From contig WEDG01000383.1 of NCBI GenBank assembly GCA_017591395.1, positions 1-64,000 on the forward strand: a stretch of 64,000 bases of DNA. Direction: 5' to 3'. Shown one piece after another: positions 11,186-23,534 of the stretch (the first letter of the stretch is position 1; each line of letters starts with the position of its first letter). The notes beneath the pieces were generated by a model, which saw only the letters and a list, made by a program, of their open reading frames with translations, had not been told where the DNA came from and did not search any database. The translations under genes and the position numbers were made by a program. Source of the DNA: Schistocephalus solidus. Its lineage: Eukaryota > Platyhelminthes > Cestoda > Diphyllobothriidea > Diphyllobothriidae.

Positions 11186-11984
11186 TTTAATCACTGAAGT
11201 TTTCTGTTCGACTTGGTGAAAATACCTGGAAGTTCTAGCGGCATCTCTTGGTTCACCAGAAACAGACCATTTTTCCCTTTGAGTTATTTTTGAGACTGTA
11301 GATGGTAGAAATAAAGGGTAATCGTGGAGTATTCGCTTATCTAAGTTTCCTGCTCACTGTACTTGACTTACTTAATGCTCGTCTACGTGTGCAATTTACA
11401 AAGAAGGAAAGTGATAAGATACCAAAGTTATGCAAACATCAGAAAAATATTTCCTGTCACTGAAAATTACAGAGACTAAGTCGATTTAAAGAAAATATCG
11501 TCTACTTCAATAATTGTTCCGTTTACTTAAATTAGTGACAATGCCGTGGGCCTGTCGCAGTGCCAAGCATTTTCAACTTCCAGCAGAAAAGCCGTTCAGA
11601 CTAAAGTTGATTCGCATGGCGATTCAGGGGGCTGGACACTGAGTACTTATCAGTGTTGACGGGTGCGGTTCCGATCGGTCGGGGGTAGCGCATTTAATGC
11701 GTATGCGGGATGTGTACGCTTCGTAGCCAAGCATCTTTTGAGTATGGTGCTTCTCTGGTCACCTTAGAGGCATTATAATGATCCTGAACTGAAATGCCAA
11801 GCCTCACACGTCCGATATTAAGTAGAAATATCTACAATATAGAAGTCATTGCACATTGCGACTATCCTCTTTTCGGTGTTTATTCCGAGTTTCTATGATG
11901 TGCTTTTTTAAACAAAATGATAAAATAAACAATAATAAAATAAAAGAATATAAAAACAAAAAATAAACTAAATGTAAGAAGCTA

Positions 11985-12021
11985 GTTTCGGCAAACGTAC
12001 TTTTCAATTATTCATCATCAG
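11985..12021 (-). other. Weak hammerhead-like core motif
   Basis: Minus strand has CTGATGA (12015-12021) and, 25 nt on, GAAAC (11985-11989), the two conserved core blocks of a hammerhead ribozyme. I could not pair a convincing stem II between them, so this may be chance or a decayed copy. Confidence 0.2.
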
Positions 12022-12029
12022 GCCTGCGC

Positions 12030-14560
12030 AGTAATAGAAGTGACAGTCCAGTTGCAAAAGTGTAAACAGCCAATTAACCGTATGGACGAGATGGATGAGG
12101 ACGTTCAGAGGTCAGGGGTTATAGTTTAGTTCTCTTAGGGGCTTAGAGAGGGACAGGGGGAGAGAGGAAGGAGAGGTCTGACAATTAGCTGTGTCTCTGT
12201 TTCGTCAATGTAAATAAAACTTATAATTTATTGGGCTAAAAATAGGCTGCCTGACTTGACCAATGGTTAACGTCGAGCAATAATTAAAATCTAGTCCGAT
12301 CATACAATAGATTCAAGTAATTACAAATGAGTTCGTAGATAAGAGATGTGACACTATATGAAAAAAAATCGAAGGCTGATTAGTCCGAAAGTCATCCAGG
12401 AATTCCTTGGGATAGACAACCAAAGCAGGTTAGCTCAGGGCTATGAGGTTGCTTCTCGTAAGATGATGAGATAAAGGCGCTTCTAAGCGAGATCAGCAGT
12501 TAAATCTGCATTTTTTTGATGTTCTGTCTTCTCCATTTAGTTTCAATTTCATGGAATTATCGTTTGCTTCGACCTATTTGCGAAAAATTGTCGACAAAGG
12601 GCTGAAAAATCGATCCAAACACCACCAGTTTCAAAACTTTTTAAATTTATCTGTCCCTCCCTCTTACTACTGCAATTCACCATTGGTGACTGTCGTGTGA
12701 ATGTTTTTTGTAATAACCTTGAAGGCAATGGCGTCGAGCTTCGGGATCGGAATAAAAACATTTTCACGGCGAAAATCCATCTTCGAGCAGTCGATAGACA
12801 GGAAAGTTCTACGTCTTAAAAACCGTATCTGTGTTTTGAAGGTGAACTTACTCCGTTGCTGCTGGTTCCTCAGAATTTGAAAAGTGCCGACTTCAAGTGT
12901 TATGCACTTTAACAGAGACAGTATGTCATTTTAAAAAAGGCATTAAACCTTCTTTTCGGCATCCTAAATTACACCAGAAAATGAACTTTAAATAGAAAAG
13001 CAGGCAGTGGCATGCATAATGCAGGGAGACTGGCACGGAATCCTTACTTTAAAGTTGGCATGTGCATAGCATTTTTAAAAAAATGTACGCCACACAGAAG
13101 GGAGAGAACGCGGATTTTATTGGGACTTCAGAGCAAAGGATTTCCACCTTCCTCTATAAGAAATCAAATCAGAGACTAATTTTGCTGTACGGCACGCTAT
13201 AAGGATAAATGCAATCTACCCCAACGAGCCCAGGCCGATAGAGGCGCGATTTTACGTTATTTGTGATCCATCAGCTGCCTCTCATTTGTAAATCATTTGC
13301 ACTATGCATGTCCAGTGGAAACTATTGAGTCAGGATAGGGCTTGCTGAAGATAGCATGAATAAGCACACAAAGGATGCTCTCCTGGTCTCACCTTTCTTT
13401 GCCGGCACAGGTCTCCTATGGATATCTGAATTCGCCAACATGACCTCGCTTTCAAAATCGGATGGCCGTGGAACGCCCAATCCTAAATTTCATATCACCC
13501 CGAATTCAGCCCCAAACTCCGGTGCACCCACATATTGTTTCCAATAATGAGCCGGAAATGAAAATACTAGTGTATCTAATCTTCGTCAGTGGCATTTCCC
13601 GATGATTATGATGATTATTAGTATCATGATTACTAATAGTATGTTAGTTGAGGTCATGGAAAGCCACCACTGACCAGGTAGCGCTGCCCACCTCGAGCAC
13701 AGTAACCAGACACATGGATGATCAGAAAGTAATTATGGACTAAACGAATACTCACTCAACCGGGGTTTACTGGACCAACTGCCAAGAGGGGTGCGCTATA
13801 CAAGACGAAATTGTGCGCAATCCGCACGAATACGCCCCATGGCCAACTGATTTCTCAGACCTGTAAAGTGGTTCCTTTATGCTTCTTCGAGCCCACAGCC
13901 TAACTTAAAATTAGTAGCACTCAGATTGTGACAGCACTAATGTAGACGATGACATTGTATTTGCGAGTTTGATCGGAAAACAGGAAAACGAGTGTATGTC
14001 GCTGCCTCGGTGTCCATCAGTCCGTGCGGACGAACCTCGGGTAGTTGCGATGGTGGTGTCTGGTCTTTAATTGGCCAGGAGTTTGTGCATCGCACTCACC
14101 TGATTGGTTAGACAAGAACTTGCGCGTCAGCCAATCATTTCCTTAGCCGGCATCCGCGCGGGCGGCATTACAGGGCTTTCCCACCGGATTCATTAGAGGG
14201 AATCACCGTCGAGTGCTCGGTCATCGTAGGATTCCAACTGAATAAGTCATTGCGAGCGAACGACCATTTTCAACAAATAATGCTCAGGCTTGCACAATTT
14301 CAGATTTAGGAGCAGGCACGTATTGGTTAGGCGAAATAACGTATTGAGTTGGTAGAGCAGGGATGATGGAGGAATTAACCGTGTAATGGGATATTGATGA
14401 GGAGACATGGTAAAATAAGGGTGAGCAGTAGGAATTGATGCCCGTTTGCTAAGAGGGGAGGGAACCTGACTGGTTAGTTGTGTAGGCGTGTTTTTGGATC
14501 GTGTGGGGGCCGTAAAATAGTATGTCGGCCGGTTGAACTTTCCTTTAACCCAATTATAAA
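12030..14560. other. No gene seen; short microsatellite-like patches
   Basis: Contains GATGATTAT-type low complexity around 13600-13650 and a moderately GC-rich patch at 13960-14260. I cannot relate that patch to anything else in the window. No coding frame is supported. Confidence 0.5.
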
Positions 14561-14564
14561 AAAC

Positions 14565-14668
14565 CCGGCGGCCTCGGTGGGATTCGAGCCCCAGACATAA
14601 ACATCAACATTTGAGTACCTCCAACGCTCTAAAGCTCTGAGTTACGTGGCCCAACCGGGAGCCATGCA
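14565..14668 (-). mobile_element. SINE-A, minus sense, degraded
   Basis: Same GGCGGCCTCGGTGGGATTCGA end as the copy at 11.1 kb and the same GGGAGCCATG flank. Box A is damaged (GAGTTACGTGG on the + strand side). Confidence 0.8.
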
Positions 14669-15239
14669 TTTAATGACGTTTTTCAATGCTGCCGAATAAA
14701 GCAAATAAACCCTATCAATTTTCATAGAGCCTTTGGATAACAGAGGAATGAATTCCGCTTGCACACGTATGTCTCTCTTTGATCCACTTACTCCAAACTA
14801 TCCAGTGCTTCCTTTCGGCCAACATCTCGTATAACTAGCCGCAGCACATATGTTAGGGCGACGTTAGGATTAGTTGATCGACAGAAGATCAGGCATATAT
14901 ACACGAGTGTCGGGAAAGTAAACAGACCCGCTACTGTGTGAAGTTAAGTAGCAGCATTCGTTCTGGAAAATTCAACGCGGATAAACTTTCGAGCATTGCC
15001 AGTTGTAACTTCATTATTTTATGGCATATTGGCTACATTAGGCTTGATGTAAAAGAGCATACATTAAGATGACCACGTGAATTCTCATTTGATAAACAAG
15101 AGTTTGTTTTTAGCCGCGGGCAACCTAAAAGCATACTTTCGCTACGGTTCACTTACTGAGTATTTTTGACATACGCAGATGAGGTGTTACCGATAAAGAT
15201 GGGAATCCTCACCTCTAACTTATTATCCATTGCCAGGCT

Positions 15240-15345
15240 TACCCCACCCCCAGTATGCGGCGCTCGAGATTCGAACCCCAATTTTTGGTGATTGAACGTT
15301 AGCATATCCGACGTTCTAACCTCGGAGCCTCGGACTTGCCATATC
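15240..15345 (-). mobile_element. tRNA-like SINE fragment
   Basis: Minus strand carries GGGGTTCGAATCTCGAG (box B-like) and, upstream, GGCTCCGAGGTTAGAACG (box A-like) at tRNA-like spacing. It differs from the other SINE-A copies and could be another subfamily. Confidence 0.5.
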
Positions 15346-15689
15346 GTTTTCGGTCGGATATATAAGCCATGGCAGATGGGCCCTCATCGATCTGGTTGCG
15401 GGGGGGGCTGCTAAAAAGCCACTTATAGCCATGCTGATTGATACTCTATCAGCTGCATATGCCATTAGCTGCTATACGACTACCCGCGACTGGTCTAGAT
15501 TGAGCCGCAAGGCACAAGGGGCCAAGCACATTCCCTAACATTATATGTGATCATCCCGCTTCCATGTTCGACCCATTTTTATCCTGTATTTCTACTCGTT
15601 CAAAGCAAGCATAGAGGGCTTATTTTTGATAGATGAGTTTTGGTAGATTTCAATAATTAAGTTGACTCAGTTGTAAAAACCTCGGCGAC

Positions 15690-15835
15690 CACGGTGTGAT
15701 TAAATTCACGACTCCCAATGGGTCGCGTAGCCCAGGTGGTTAAAACGCTGGCTTAAATAAAGCTTTCTCTTTGCTGTCGTGGGTTCGAATATCCTGGACG
15801 CCACCGAATTTTTCAGAACTAGGTCAAATTAATAC
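15690..15835 (+). mobile_element. SINE-A, plus sense
   Basis: Shows ATTCACGACTCCC, GCGTAGCCCAGGTGGTTAAAACGC (box A region) and GTGGGTTCGAATATCC (box B), then GAATTTTTCA and TAGGTCAAATTAA, matching the architecture at 55.3-55.8 kb and 61 kb. Confidence 0.85.
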
Positions 15836-16735
15836 GATTTTTTAGTAAAGGTTTCAAACTTTATTTCTCCAGATACACCGTATTCACGTAATGTTTGTGT
15901 GAACGCAAATCTCTTCGAGTGCATTTATTCTTGAGGCGATTATTTGACAGGTTGAGAAAACATAAATTCGTATGCTGTTGAGCTTTTGCCAGTTTTTGAA
16001 TCATTTTTTCAAGACTTTAAGCACCAGCGCATAAAACAAGAATTATTTCATATCTGCAGAGCAGACAGAAAGTGATCCTATCTTTTTTTGCTAGGTTGAA
16101 AGATAAATTAAGAATCGCATTTGTTGCACAAACAAGTATTTCCCAACAATTCAGCCTTGCTGGTAGTTTTCGGTGGGTAGTTTCTATTAAAATGTGTAGT
16201 TTTGATTTTAACGTGGAAAACTAATTGGCTCTGATGAGCCTGCGTAAGTTTATAGATTTTTTATGGTCCAGTTAGTAAACATAACGTCTTATTTATTTGA
16301 GGGAGAGTAAGCGTTTAAGCGAGTGACACATTACACCGGAAATGTTCAAAAGAAAATGCATCACGCTTGAGCACGCAGTTGTCAAACGCGATCATGGCGT
16401 GTGAGTTGAGTCATTTGTAAATGTTTTGCAGTAATAATCCTCTCTCGTATCTCTAACGCAAAAACGCAAATCCAATGGCTTTCGCATATGTTTTCGAAGG
16501 GCTCAGGTGTTTCCGCTAGGTTTTCAGAAAGCACAAGTGCCTAACCGTTTCAGTCAGCTGCCGTGTTGGACTTAACTGATAGCGCGACTTGCTCATGTGC
16601 GACTACCTTCAAGGAACTCCATCCTTCGGAAAACCGTCATGCATGCTGACCAGGTCAGACACACAGAAGGCGTTTGAGTGCAAGATGCGACGCCACCTGA
16701 AAATTGGAAGTAGTTCCAGGACCAAACCCCAAGCA
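15836..16735. other. No recognisable feature
   Basis: AT-rich, non-coding in all frames beyond short stretches, until the hairpin that starts near 16740. Confidence 0.5.
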
Positions 16736-16739
16736 CCTC

Positions 16740-16847
16740 CTGGAGGCTTTTTCCTTCTCCAAAAAATGAGCTGTAATCAGCGAGTCGACGTCAACCATTC
16801 GACTCGCCGATTATAACTCGTTGTTTGGAGATAGAAAAAGCCTCCAG
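16740..16847. repeat. Long perfect-register hairpin upstream of Pax exon 1
   Basis: Arms 16740-16788 and 16799-16847 are inverted copies in register with no gaps, about 42 of 49 positions complementary, and a 10 nt loop (16789-16798). Both ends are flush: the outer CTGGAGGCTTTTTC and the inner CGAGTCGA are perfect. Weaker similarity (GCCACC, ATTGAAG-like) extends outwards on both sides. It could be a fold-back element, a decayed inverted duplication or an RNA hairpin precursor; I cannot choose. It ends about 580 bp before the Pax start codon. Confidence 0.85.
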
Positions 16848-17080
16848 CATGCTTCAATGGTGGCGACTCAGCACTGAACTGAGGGGAAGTACGTATGCGA
16901 ACGAGTGAAAAACGGAACTCGCTTTGGCGTCCATGCTGTGATGCTATTGGCTGCGCTCTGCCCCACCTCCCTGCGTGCGCGCATGCACACACATCCAGTC
17001 TGGTGGCGCCGGACGCACGCACGTGAGGTTGCTTCTGCGGGCGGCAAAAGGAAGAGGGGGGAGGAGGGGAGGGCCAACGC

Positions 17081-17428
17081 GTGCACTCGTCGAACGTCGT
17101 GTCGGGCGGAGAGAACATGAATGTGCGAGTGTTGAAGAGGCAACAGCAGCAGCAACAACAATCGTCGTACACGCTGTGGAAAAACTCCACTCCCCTCCCC
17201 CTTATCCCTCACCCCTTCCCCTCACCCAGTGAGGACTGTCCGATGGCAGGGCAGCGGAGTAACGGCGGCTTCCCGGAAGACGCTGGCAACCCTCATTCAC
17301 CACAACTCACACTTTCAGCTGATTGTTCCTACTGGACGAGAACTGCATCACATGAATGCCACAGGATCCGCACCGGTCACAGATCCTGCTGTAAGCGACT
17401 GACAGGGGAACAACGTGCAAAAATATGA
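17081..17428 (+). other. Upstream open reading frame overlapping the Pax start (ATGA)
   Basis: A 115-codon frame with a CAG/CAA-coded Gln run (residues 21-27) occupies the GC-rich leader. It ends on TGA at 17426-17428, overlapping the ATG at 17425. Inner starts exist (17117). It may be an upstream ORF that limits translation, a first exon in a different frame, or chance in GC-rich sequence. No domain is recognised. Confidence 0.3.
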
Positions 17429-18223
17429 GCCTGACGCACTGGGACCACTACGGCAGCATGGAAACTATTTGCTCCTCCGCTTCAACTGACGTGACCCTCG
17501 GCGACATGGGGTCTGGTTTGCGACCAGCGCGGGCATTTCTACCCTGGCAAATGTCCTACTCGTTAGGAGTCAGGGAACCACCCAGTGACCCTTCAACACC
17601 GCACTCAGTCTTCGCCCCCTACATGCAAGCGCCCCACTTCATCTATCCCTACGGTGACCCACGACAGACTGCGAGCGTCCAACGGCATATAACACCGCCA
17701 CCGCCGCCACCACCCCTACCACCACTGCCACCACCACCACCGCCGCCTCCGTCGTCGTTCTTTAACCCACACCATATGACCAATGGACGAGGGCTAGCAA
17801 TAGACGAAGAGGCTCTACCGTCACCCACGCGTCGATACCCAGAGGCCCAAAGACAACTTTATGACCCACACAGCGAGGCGGGAGAGGATCGCGCTGTCAC
17901 GATGGCTGCCAGCTATGCCCGCTCCTACCTCTACCAGAATTCGGCCTCCGCTGGAGACGTTGGCGTTGGGCCACACACCTCTGGTGCCTTCACACCACCA
18001 GAGGAGACTCTGCGGTTGAGCCATGCACGCAATCCGGACGCCTGGTCACACGCTACCGGTCCCGGAAGTACCGCCTCCTGCGGCGGCGGCGGTGGCGGTA
18101 CCAACAAGTGCGCATCCACCGACTACGCTACTGCGGCTGCCGCGGTGGCTGCCGCCGCGGTATGCCGACAGGCTCAGTACTTTGAGGACTTTTATACGCG
18201 GAAGAAGTGGAGCAAAAACAAAG
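17425..18223 (+). CDS. Pax2/5/8-type protein, predicted coding exon 1
   Basis: 266 codons plus one base, ending at a G|GTAGGG donor (18224-18225). The encoded N-terminal extension is low complexity: a proline run at residues 89-111, a glycine run (CGGGGGGGT) and an alanine-rich stretch (ATAAAAVAAAA) near the end, then a basic KKWSKNK just before the junction. The phase fits exon 2 exactly: G plus CT gives Ala immediately before HGGINQLGG. The start ATG at 17425 has A at -3; a second in-frame ATG is at 17458. Vertebrate Pax2/5/8 have only about 15 residues before the paired domain, so the assignment rests on position, strand, phase and coding character, not on homology. Another upstream exon cannot be excluded. 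Confidence 0.68.
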
Positions 18224-19100
18224 GTAGGGTCCAGTCCACATAAGTCTAACCAGCACCTGGGTGTGCACTTGTCTAATGACAAAGGAAAAACCATAAGCGG
18301 TAGCTTGCTTAGCATCTACACGCCATAGGTTACTTCGGTGAGCTTGCAATTATACCTGGATCTCAAGGCGTTACTTAAGCGGGGTACTTGCTGAAGGTAC
18401 GATTACGATCAAGGCAGAAAAGACTGGAGTTCCGGAGACATTTATTCCAACTAGGTCTACGAAATATACACTGTATAGTTGCTTTGATTACCTAGTCCTC
18501 CTCGTGATCTCAACCATTTGAAAATATCTCATTAGGGCGCGTTGTAAGTAACCCCCACCCCATATTACATGTTATCTTGATCCAAGTTCCAGAAGGGATA
18601 AGGGTTAGAAGTGCTATTAAATTTTTAGTTAGAGATGGGATTAGGGTTTCGGTTAAAATTAAGACATGAGAATATTAATAGCAGTGAAAATGCGATTCCC
18701 AGGTGGTATGCCAAAGAAAGAAGAGGCGTTCTTCCTTTAACATTGGAATGTACATGGGGAAGCACTTATACTCATGCGGAACCCATATATCCATACTCGT
18801 GTTTATTTCGGCTAAGTGATTGACGGACGCAATTATTTAGGTGCTTGACTATGTTGCTTCCATGTACAGTTATGTAATATTGCCCACTGGAAAAAAAATC
18901 AGAACACTCCTCAAATGCCAGGCAGTCAGAAGACACTAGGAAAGAGAGCATACTATGCTATTTTGCATTTGTGAACTCTAAACTACTTTTTCACCTCTTG
19001 GAAGAGTGATCAGAATAGTCGAATCATTACTTTTTAGTGTTGCTGCCACCAAAACTACCACCAGCAGCTTCTGTCCGAGCACCGGGATTGCGATTGGTAA

Positions 19101-19496
19101 GGATGCCTTGTAGGGCCGCCTAAACAGAACACTGGAATAGAAACCATCCATAATACCTGCGGTGTTGCGCCCAATTCTCGGGAAAGTTGGTTAAGGATAA
19201 AGGCGAGGGTTGGAGTTAAGTGTAGGATTAGGTTGAAACCTGAGATGGAGGTCAGAGTTGGGGGTAGGGTGATGATTAGTCTGCGGGTTAAGGTTTTTAT
19301 CGCGTGGACTGTAGAGTTACCGTTTTGGGGCAGAGCTTGGGCCAAGATTAAGGTGATCGTTTAGTTTTATATTAGGGTTAGTCTTGGCGTTAAGACATGG
19401 GTATTTTTTACCATTGCTGAAATTTAGCACAGGGCCACTTATTTTAAGCGAGCGAGGCGGGTTCAATTTCCGTGTCCTGTTTAGGCGTACGGATGG
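19101..19496. mobile_element. MITE-like repeat with terminal inverted repeats and telomere-like core (copy 1)
   Basis: The left end (19101-19149, containing GCCGCCTAAACAGAACACTGG) is inverted at the right end (19459-19496, containing CCGTGTCCTGTTTAGGCGTAC). The left end matches the inverted right end of the copy at 53072-53390 over nearly 50 bp. The interior is rich in GGGTTAG/GGTTAAGG words. It encodes nothing, so it is non-autonomous if mobile. Confidence 0.75.
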
Positions 19497-20094
19497 TCAA
19501 GCTAACCACGCAGTCGGTGATATCAGGGCTATCTGCTACAAAAATATCTTATAGCTTCTGGTAACTTTGTTCAGAGATGAAGCGAACCACATTTCATTAC
19601 TAAGTAAAGATAGGCTCCTCCTATAAGAACTTGCTTCATAAAATTCACCTCTACATCATGAACACGCAAAGGAGGCAGTTGGTTTTACAGAGCAATTCTT
19701 ATTTAAACACAATATTTATAGAGCTACAGTATGCAGGTATTTTGAACTACATACGCGGATAAGAAAGGTGGCAGTGCTTAAGTTAAAAGAGAAAGTGGAG
19801 GAAAAACGGACTTCCTTTAGGAAATAACGCAGTATCACCATGTCCGAAAATATAACCGAGTATTCACTTTGTAGGGCTTTAAGCTCCTAACCCGTATAAG
19901 TTTATAGAAAATACAAGATACTGACTAAATGTAAAAGAAACGTAACAGCACTAATGCAATCTATCATAGGAAGAGTGTATTCACCAAATGGGTTGTGGGA
20001 CCAGCTTATCTCGTTGTGCCCTGGAGCTCCATATAGAGACTTCGCAGGCAATTGCATACTACCATAGATAAGCAGAGAACGGCATTTGTACCAA

Positions 20095-20245
20095 GGTAAG
20101 GGAGACTGGAATAACCATTTCTGGCTTATTTATGGTCACCAATAATTGATATCCAATGGCAGAGCGTTGGACTCCATGACTAAAGATCTTGGATTTAGAT
20201 ACCAGGTGTCGCAAAGTTGGGGTTGGGTATGGTTGACTGACGACT
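20095..20245. mobile_element. SINE-B fragments, both orientations
   Basis: 20095-20140 has the minus-sense body motif (GGGAGACTGGAATAACCATTTCTGGCTTA). 20150-20240 has a plus-sense tRNA-like head (ATGGCAGAGCGTTGGACT) and the GGGGTTGGGTATGGTTGACTGACGA body, as in the copy at 42.0 kb. Confidence 0.7.
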
Positions 20246-20250
20246 GCTGC

Positions 20251-20350
20251 CAGTTCGACCGTCGTGGTCCGACGATGTCCAACATGTGCTCCACAGCATG
20301 GTGGTGCAGGGATGGGGATTATAGCGAGAGCAGGCTTGCACTGAATCTCA
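20251..20350 (-). mobile_element. Terminal fragment of the retroelement 3' tail
   Basis: AGTTCGACCGTCGTGGTCCGACGATGTCCA followed by GTGCTCCACAGCATGGTGGTGCAGG, matching 62061-62125. It keeps the terminal hairpin (20260-20274). Confidence 0.8.
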
Positions 20351-22139
20351 TGACTGATAATAAGTCAAAAATGGTCATTTCAGTCTTCCTTGTGGCTGTC
20401 AGAACTCTCGTCTGTAGCAATGCCAACCTTTGCACACCTTTGTGGGTACAGGGCTGCATAATTTAAGCACTTACGTGTTGGCTGTAATTTGGTCAGACCA
20501 AAAAGCTGTCATTGGGAAGTGTCTCGGGGAGCTACTCAAGGAGGAGGCGAACCCATGTCTGGATTCTAGCACACTGGTAAATAAGCGTTGACTTCAAAGG
20601 CAACACAGGGCTTATTTTGTTAGTTTGGCCTAATTTGCGTGGCCAGACGATGAAGATTTGAAACGCAACCCCTGCAATTGGGTGGAATAATCTATCAAGT
20701 TCTGCTCAGTTCTGCAAAGGTAGTCAAATATATATACTCCGGTCTCCATTGTCCATGTCGCTAAGGAAGTTGGAATTTTGAGGATGACATTTTATTTGAC
20801 AGCCAATAACATGAACCGTAGTCAATGAAATTGGTAAATTTCTCTACAGAAAATGCTGCAATACATTTGAAAACTTGAGGAGCGGACTGACATTCTCAAG
20901 TAGGTTATACAATACGAAAAGTTGCGTCGAGGATTTTACAGCGTTTTACTAAGCGCGAAACGTATTCCAGGGTTCATTCACATAAAACATCTTGCTGGCT
21001 ACACATCGATGACCATTTCAGTCGAGTGCGGCTATCACAGTCATAAAATATCTCTAAACGAAATATAGTGCATGTTTCTTATCTCGATTTTCGGTGATTC
21101 TAGAAGCTCATTAATTTTCCTGAAAAAACAGCCTTTGACATAATCCCCTTCAGGAAAATTAAGCATTCGATAGATTTTTTGCGAAAAATAGTTCAGCCTT
21201 TAAGCATTTTATACATTTTCCGTTTCAAAATGACTGTGAGCTGCTTACTGAAGGTTACCCGAACAATTGCCTATACCGCATGAAGGGAAACCGTCTTTTT
21301 ACATACCTCGTAAATATCAGCACTCACTTAACAGATAGATTGTTTTTCGTATTCTAACATGACGTCAAACTCGGGTTAGGGTGTGATCCTCATCACTCAC
21401 TTAGATGGGTCAGATGAGGTCCCCTTTTTAAGGTATTGGCTCCTATATCGGTTGTTTGTCAGCAGTAAGAGAGCACTTCACAGTTACTTATAACGCCTTT
21501 TTATCACGATTTTGCCAGTTTCTAATTGGAAAAAAAAATGCTGAAGTTCTACTACTGATTACATTTACAGGCGAGTGTAGCGCAGCTGTCAAAGCTCCCC
21601 TCCTAGGAAACTGTAGACCACAAGTCTGGAACAATAACAGCCCTCGTCGTAGGTATCGCTGTGTAGTCAGGAAGTGCCCACGAAGCAATCTTTGAAAAGG
21701 TTCTCTACAGTGCTCAGTTTAAGCCCAAGATTCTCCAGGGTATTGGACTAAGCTAAATTTGTTGAAGTACTACAACTCACTGAATTTTTCAGCACTGTAG
21801 TAATTTGCTTAAGTATGCTTTCTTATATGCACCGATCCAGTATAACACATTAGGCTTGGTGTGGGGAAGTCTGAAACTGCCGTCGTCACGTATACCTGAA
21901 CTACCCAGTAGGTGAGGATATGTCCCACCAGAGTATACCAAATGCACATAGAGTGATATGCAACTCTCCCAGTCACTATATTTACTATTTTATCTGCATT
22001 TAAAAAAGTATGCTTACCAGATGCACATCACAGGATTTGAATCTGAATTTGGATTATATGCCGTGGCATGAGCAGTGCTCACACCATTTTTTTCCAAGTA
22101 GAAACTCGTGACACATTGGCCGGAATTATGATCTGTATG

Positions 22140-22460
22140 TTCACATTGTCATCGAGTCCACATTTTGAAGGAATCCATGCAGTTTGATTTTCCGTTCTGA
22201 GTTGGTTGTCTACCATGCCACTCATTTTAGCGCATTAAATTGTTTGCAGGGAGGAATGTGCACTGAGGGTTAAGCTCGCTCTCTTTTCCTTCTGCCAGAC
22301 ACCATTCCACTGTCTGAGCTGGTCAGTCAATTGATCCGGGAACTGGATGCAGTGACTGAACTGGCTAGATGATCCGTGTACGCGTGGGACACACACACAC
22401 GAACCACGCACTGGGTTTTCATACAAAAAGGGATATGGAAACCATAACAAAGGTATCAGA
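22140..22460 (-). mobile_element. Retroelement tail-derived repeat, diverged subfamily
   Basis: Shares TTTAGCGCATTAAATTGTTT, a GAGCTCGCTCTC-like block, ACACCATTCCACTGTC and GTCAGTCAATTG with the tail at 3620-3760, but is clearly diverged and contains an extra GCAGTTTGATTTTCCGTTCTGAG block found again at 23200. Confidence 0.7.
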
Positions 22461-22984
22461 CCCAGCGTCGATTGCGAAAGAATAGCAGGACGATTGATAT
22501 TCCTTGCAGATGGACTACGTTAGAAATTTTTAAGACTGAAGGACACACCTAACTGAATAGAGGGTAAAATTCAAACTTGAGCTATTTGCAGTTGAGCTTA
22601 GACGAACATTTCTACCACGAAGAAGGGTAGCTCGACAGAATGGGTTGGATCAAGTCCTCAACTGATATGCAGTAACCACTTTCAACTCCTTCTGTAGCGT
22701 CAAGGGATTTTCTACGGTGTCTCTATTCACCGCATTCAGTTTTATGACAAGTTCACGTCAGCTAAATTTATGGTAACTCTCCACGAAATCTAATACTTCT
22801 TGAAATTTTAATATTTGTTATATAGACTGAACCGGAGCTACAGGAGTATTGATCGGCATGATTGGTACCATCTTCGTGGACTTATATTGATAGATTTAAC
22901 CATGTGACCCAGCTTCTTACCTACACATTTATCCCAACTATTGAATTCTCTTTTTTGAAGCCAAAACTTTCATTAAGTGCAATA

Positions 22985-23420
22985 ATTATAGTTTATAGTG
23001 GAAGGAGACTTGCGCAACATCTATCACACGCTCTCCTCCCTCACTCACCTGGACCCAGTTGCAGTACCAGAGGCAGCCGTGGGCGCAGTGTCTGACAAGG
23101 CTAAATAGCCCATCGAGACCTGCCACACGCGCCTGGTCCACGCACTACGGAAGGGGGAGGCTAGGATCCCAACTGAGTGGATGTCATCGCGTCCGCATGC
23201 AGTTTAATTTTCCGTTCTGAGAGGAGGAACGAGTTATTCTGTCAGTTGGCTGCCTGTCATGCCCCTGATTTTAGCGCGTTAAATTGTTCACAGTGAAGAA
23301 TGTGCGATTAGGGCTGAGCTCACACTCTTTTCCTTCTACCAGACACCATTTCACTGTCTTAGCCGGTCAGTCAACTGGTGAGGGTCTTGCAAGCTGCCCA
23401 GAGCAGTCTCTTCAGCTCGA
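22985..23420 (-). mobile_element. Retroelement tail-derived repeat, diverged subfamily, second copy
   Basis: Begins with tail-like GACTTGCGCAACATCTATCACACGCTCTCCTCC and continues through GATCCCAACTGAGTGGATG. It then repeats the blocks of 22140-22460 (GCAGTTTAATTTTCCGTTCTGAG, TTTAGCGCGTTAAATTGTTCACAGTG). The two copies are closer to each other than to the tail at 3.2 kb. Confidence 0.7.
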
Positions 23421-23534
23421 AAAGGCATAAAAAAAGGTAGGCAGTGCTTTTAGATCTTCAGTTCACACTGCAAGGAACATATAAATATCTGCTAAGAAAG
23501 CTTTTCGTAAATAGTTTACACATTCCTAAACACC

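Noticed and set aside
16777..17190. 137-codon minus-strand frame with Cys run
   Set aside because: Antisense of a CAG/CAA-rich leader and of the hairpin arm. The similarity of its GGFFYLQ segment to a + strand frame is caused by the inverted repeat.
19190..19400. Interstitial telomere
   Set aside because: The TTAGGG-like words are irregular and enclosed by inverted termini, which fits a repeat element better than a telomere fusion.
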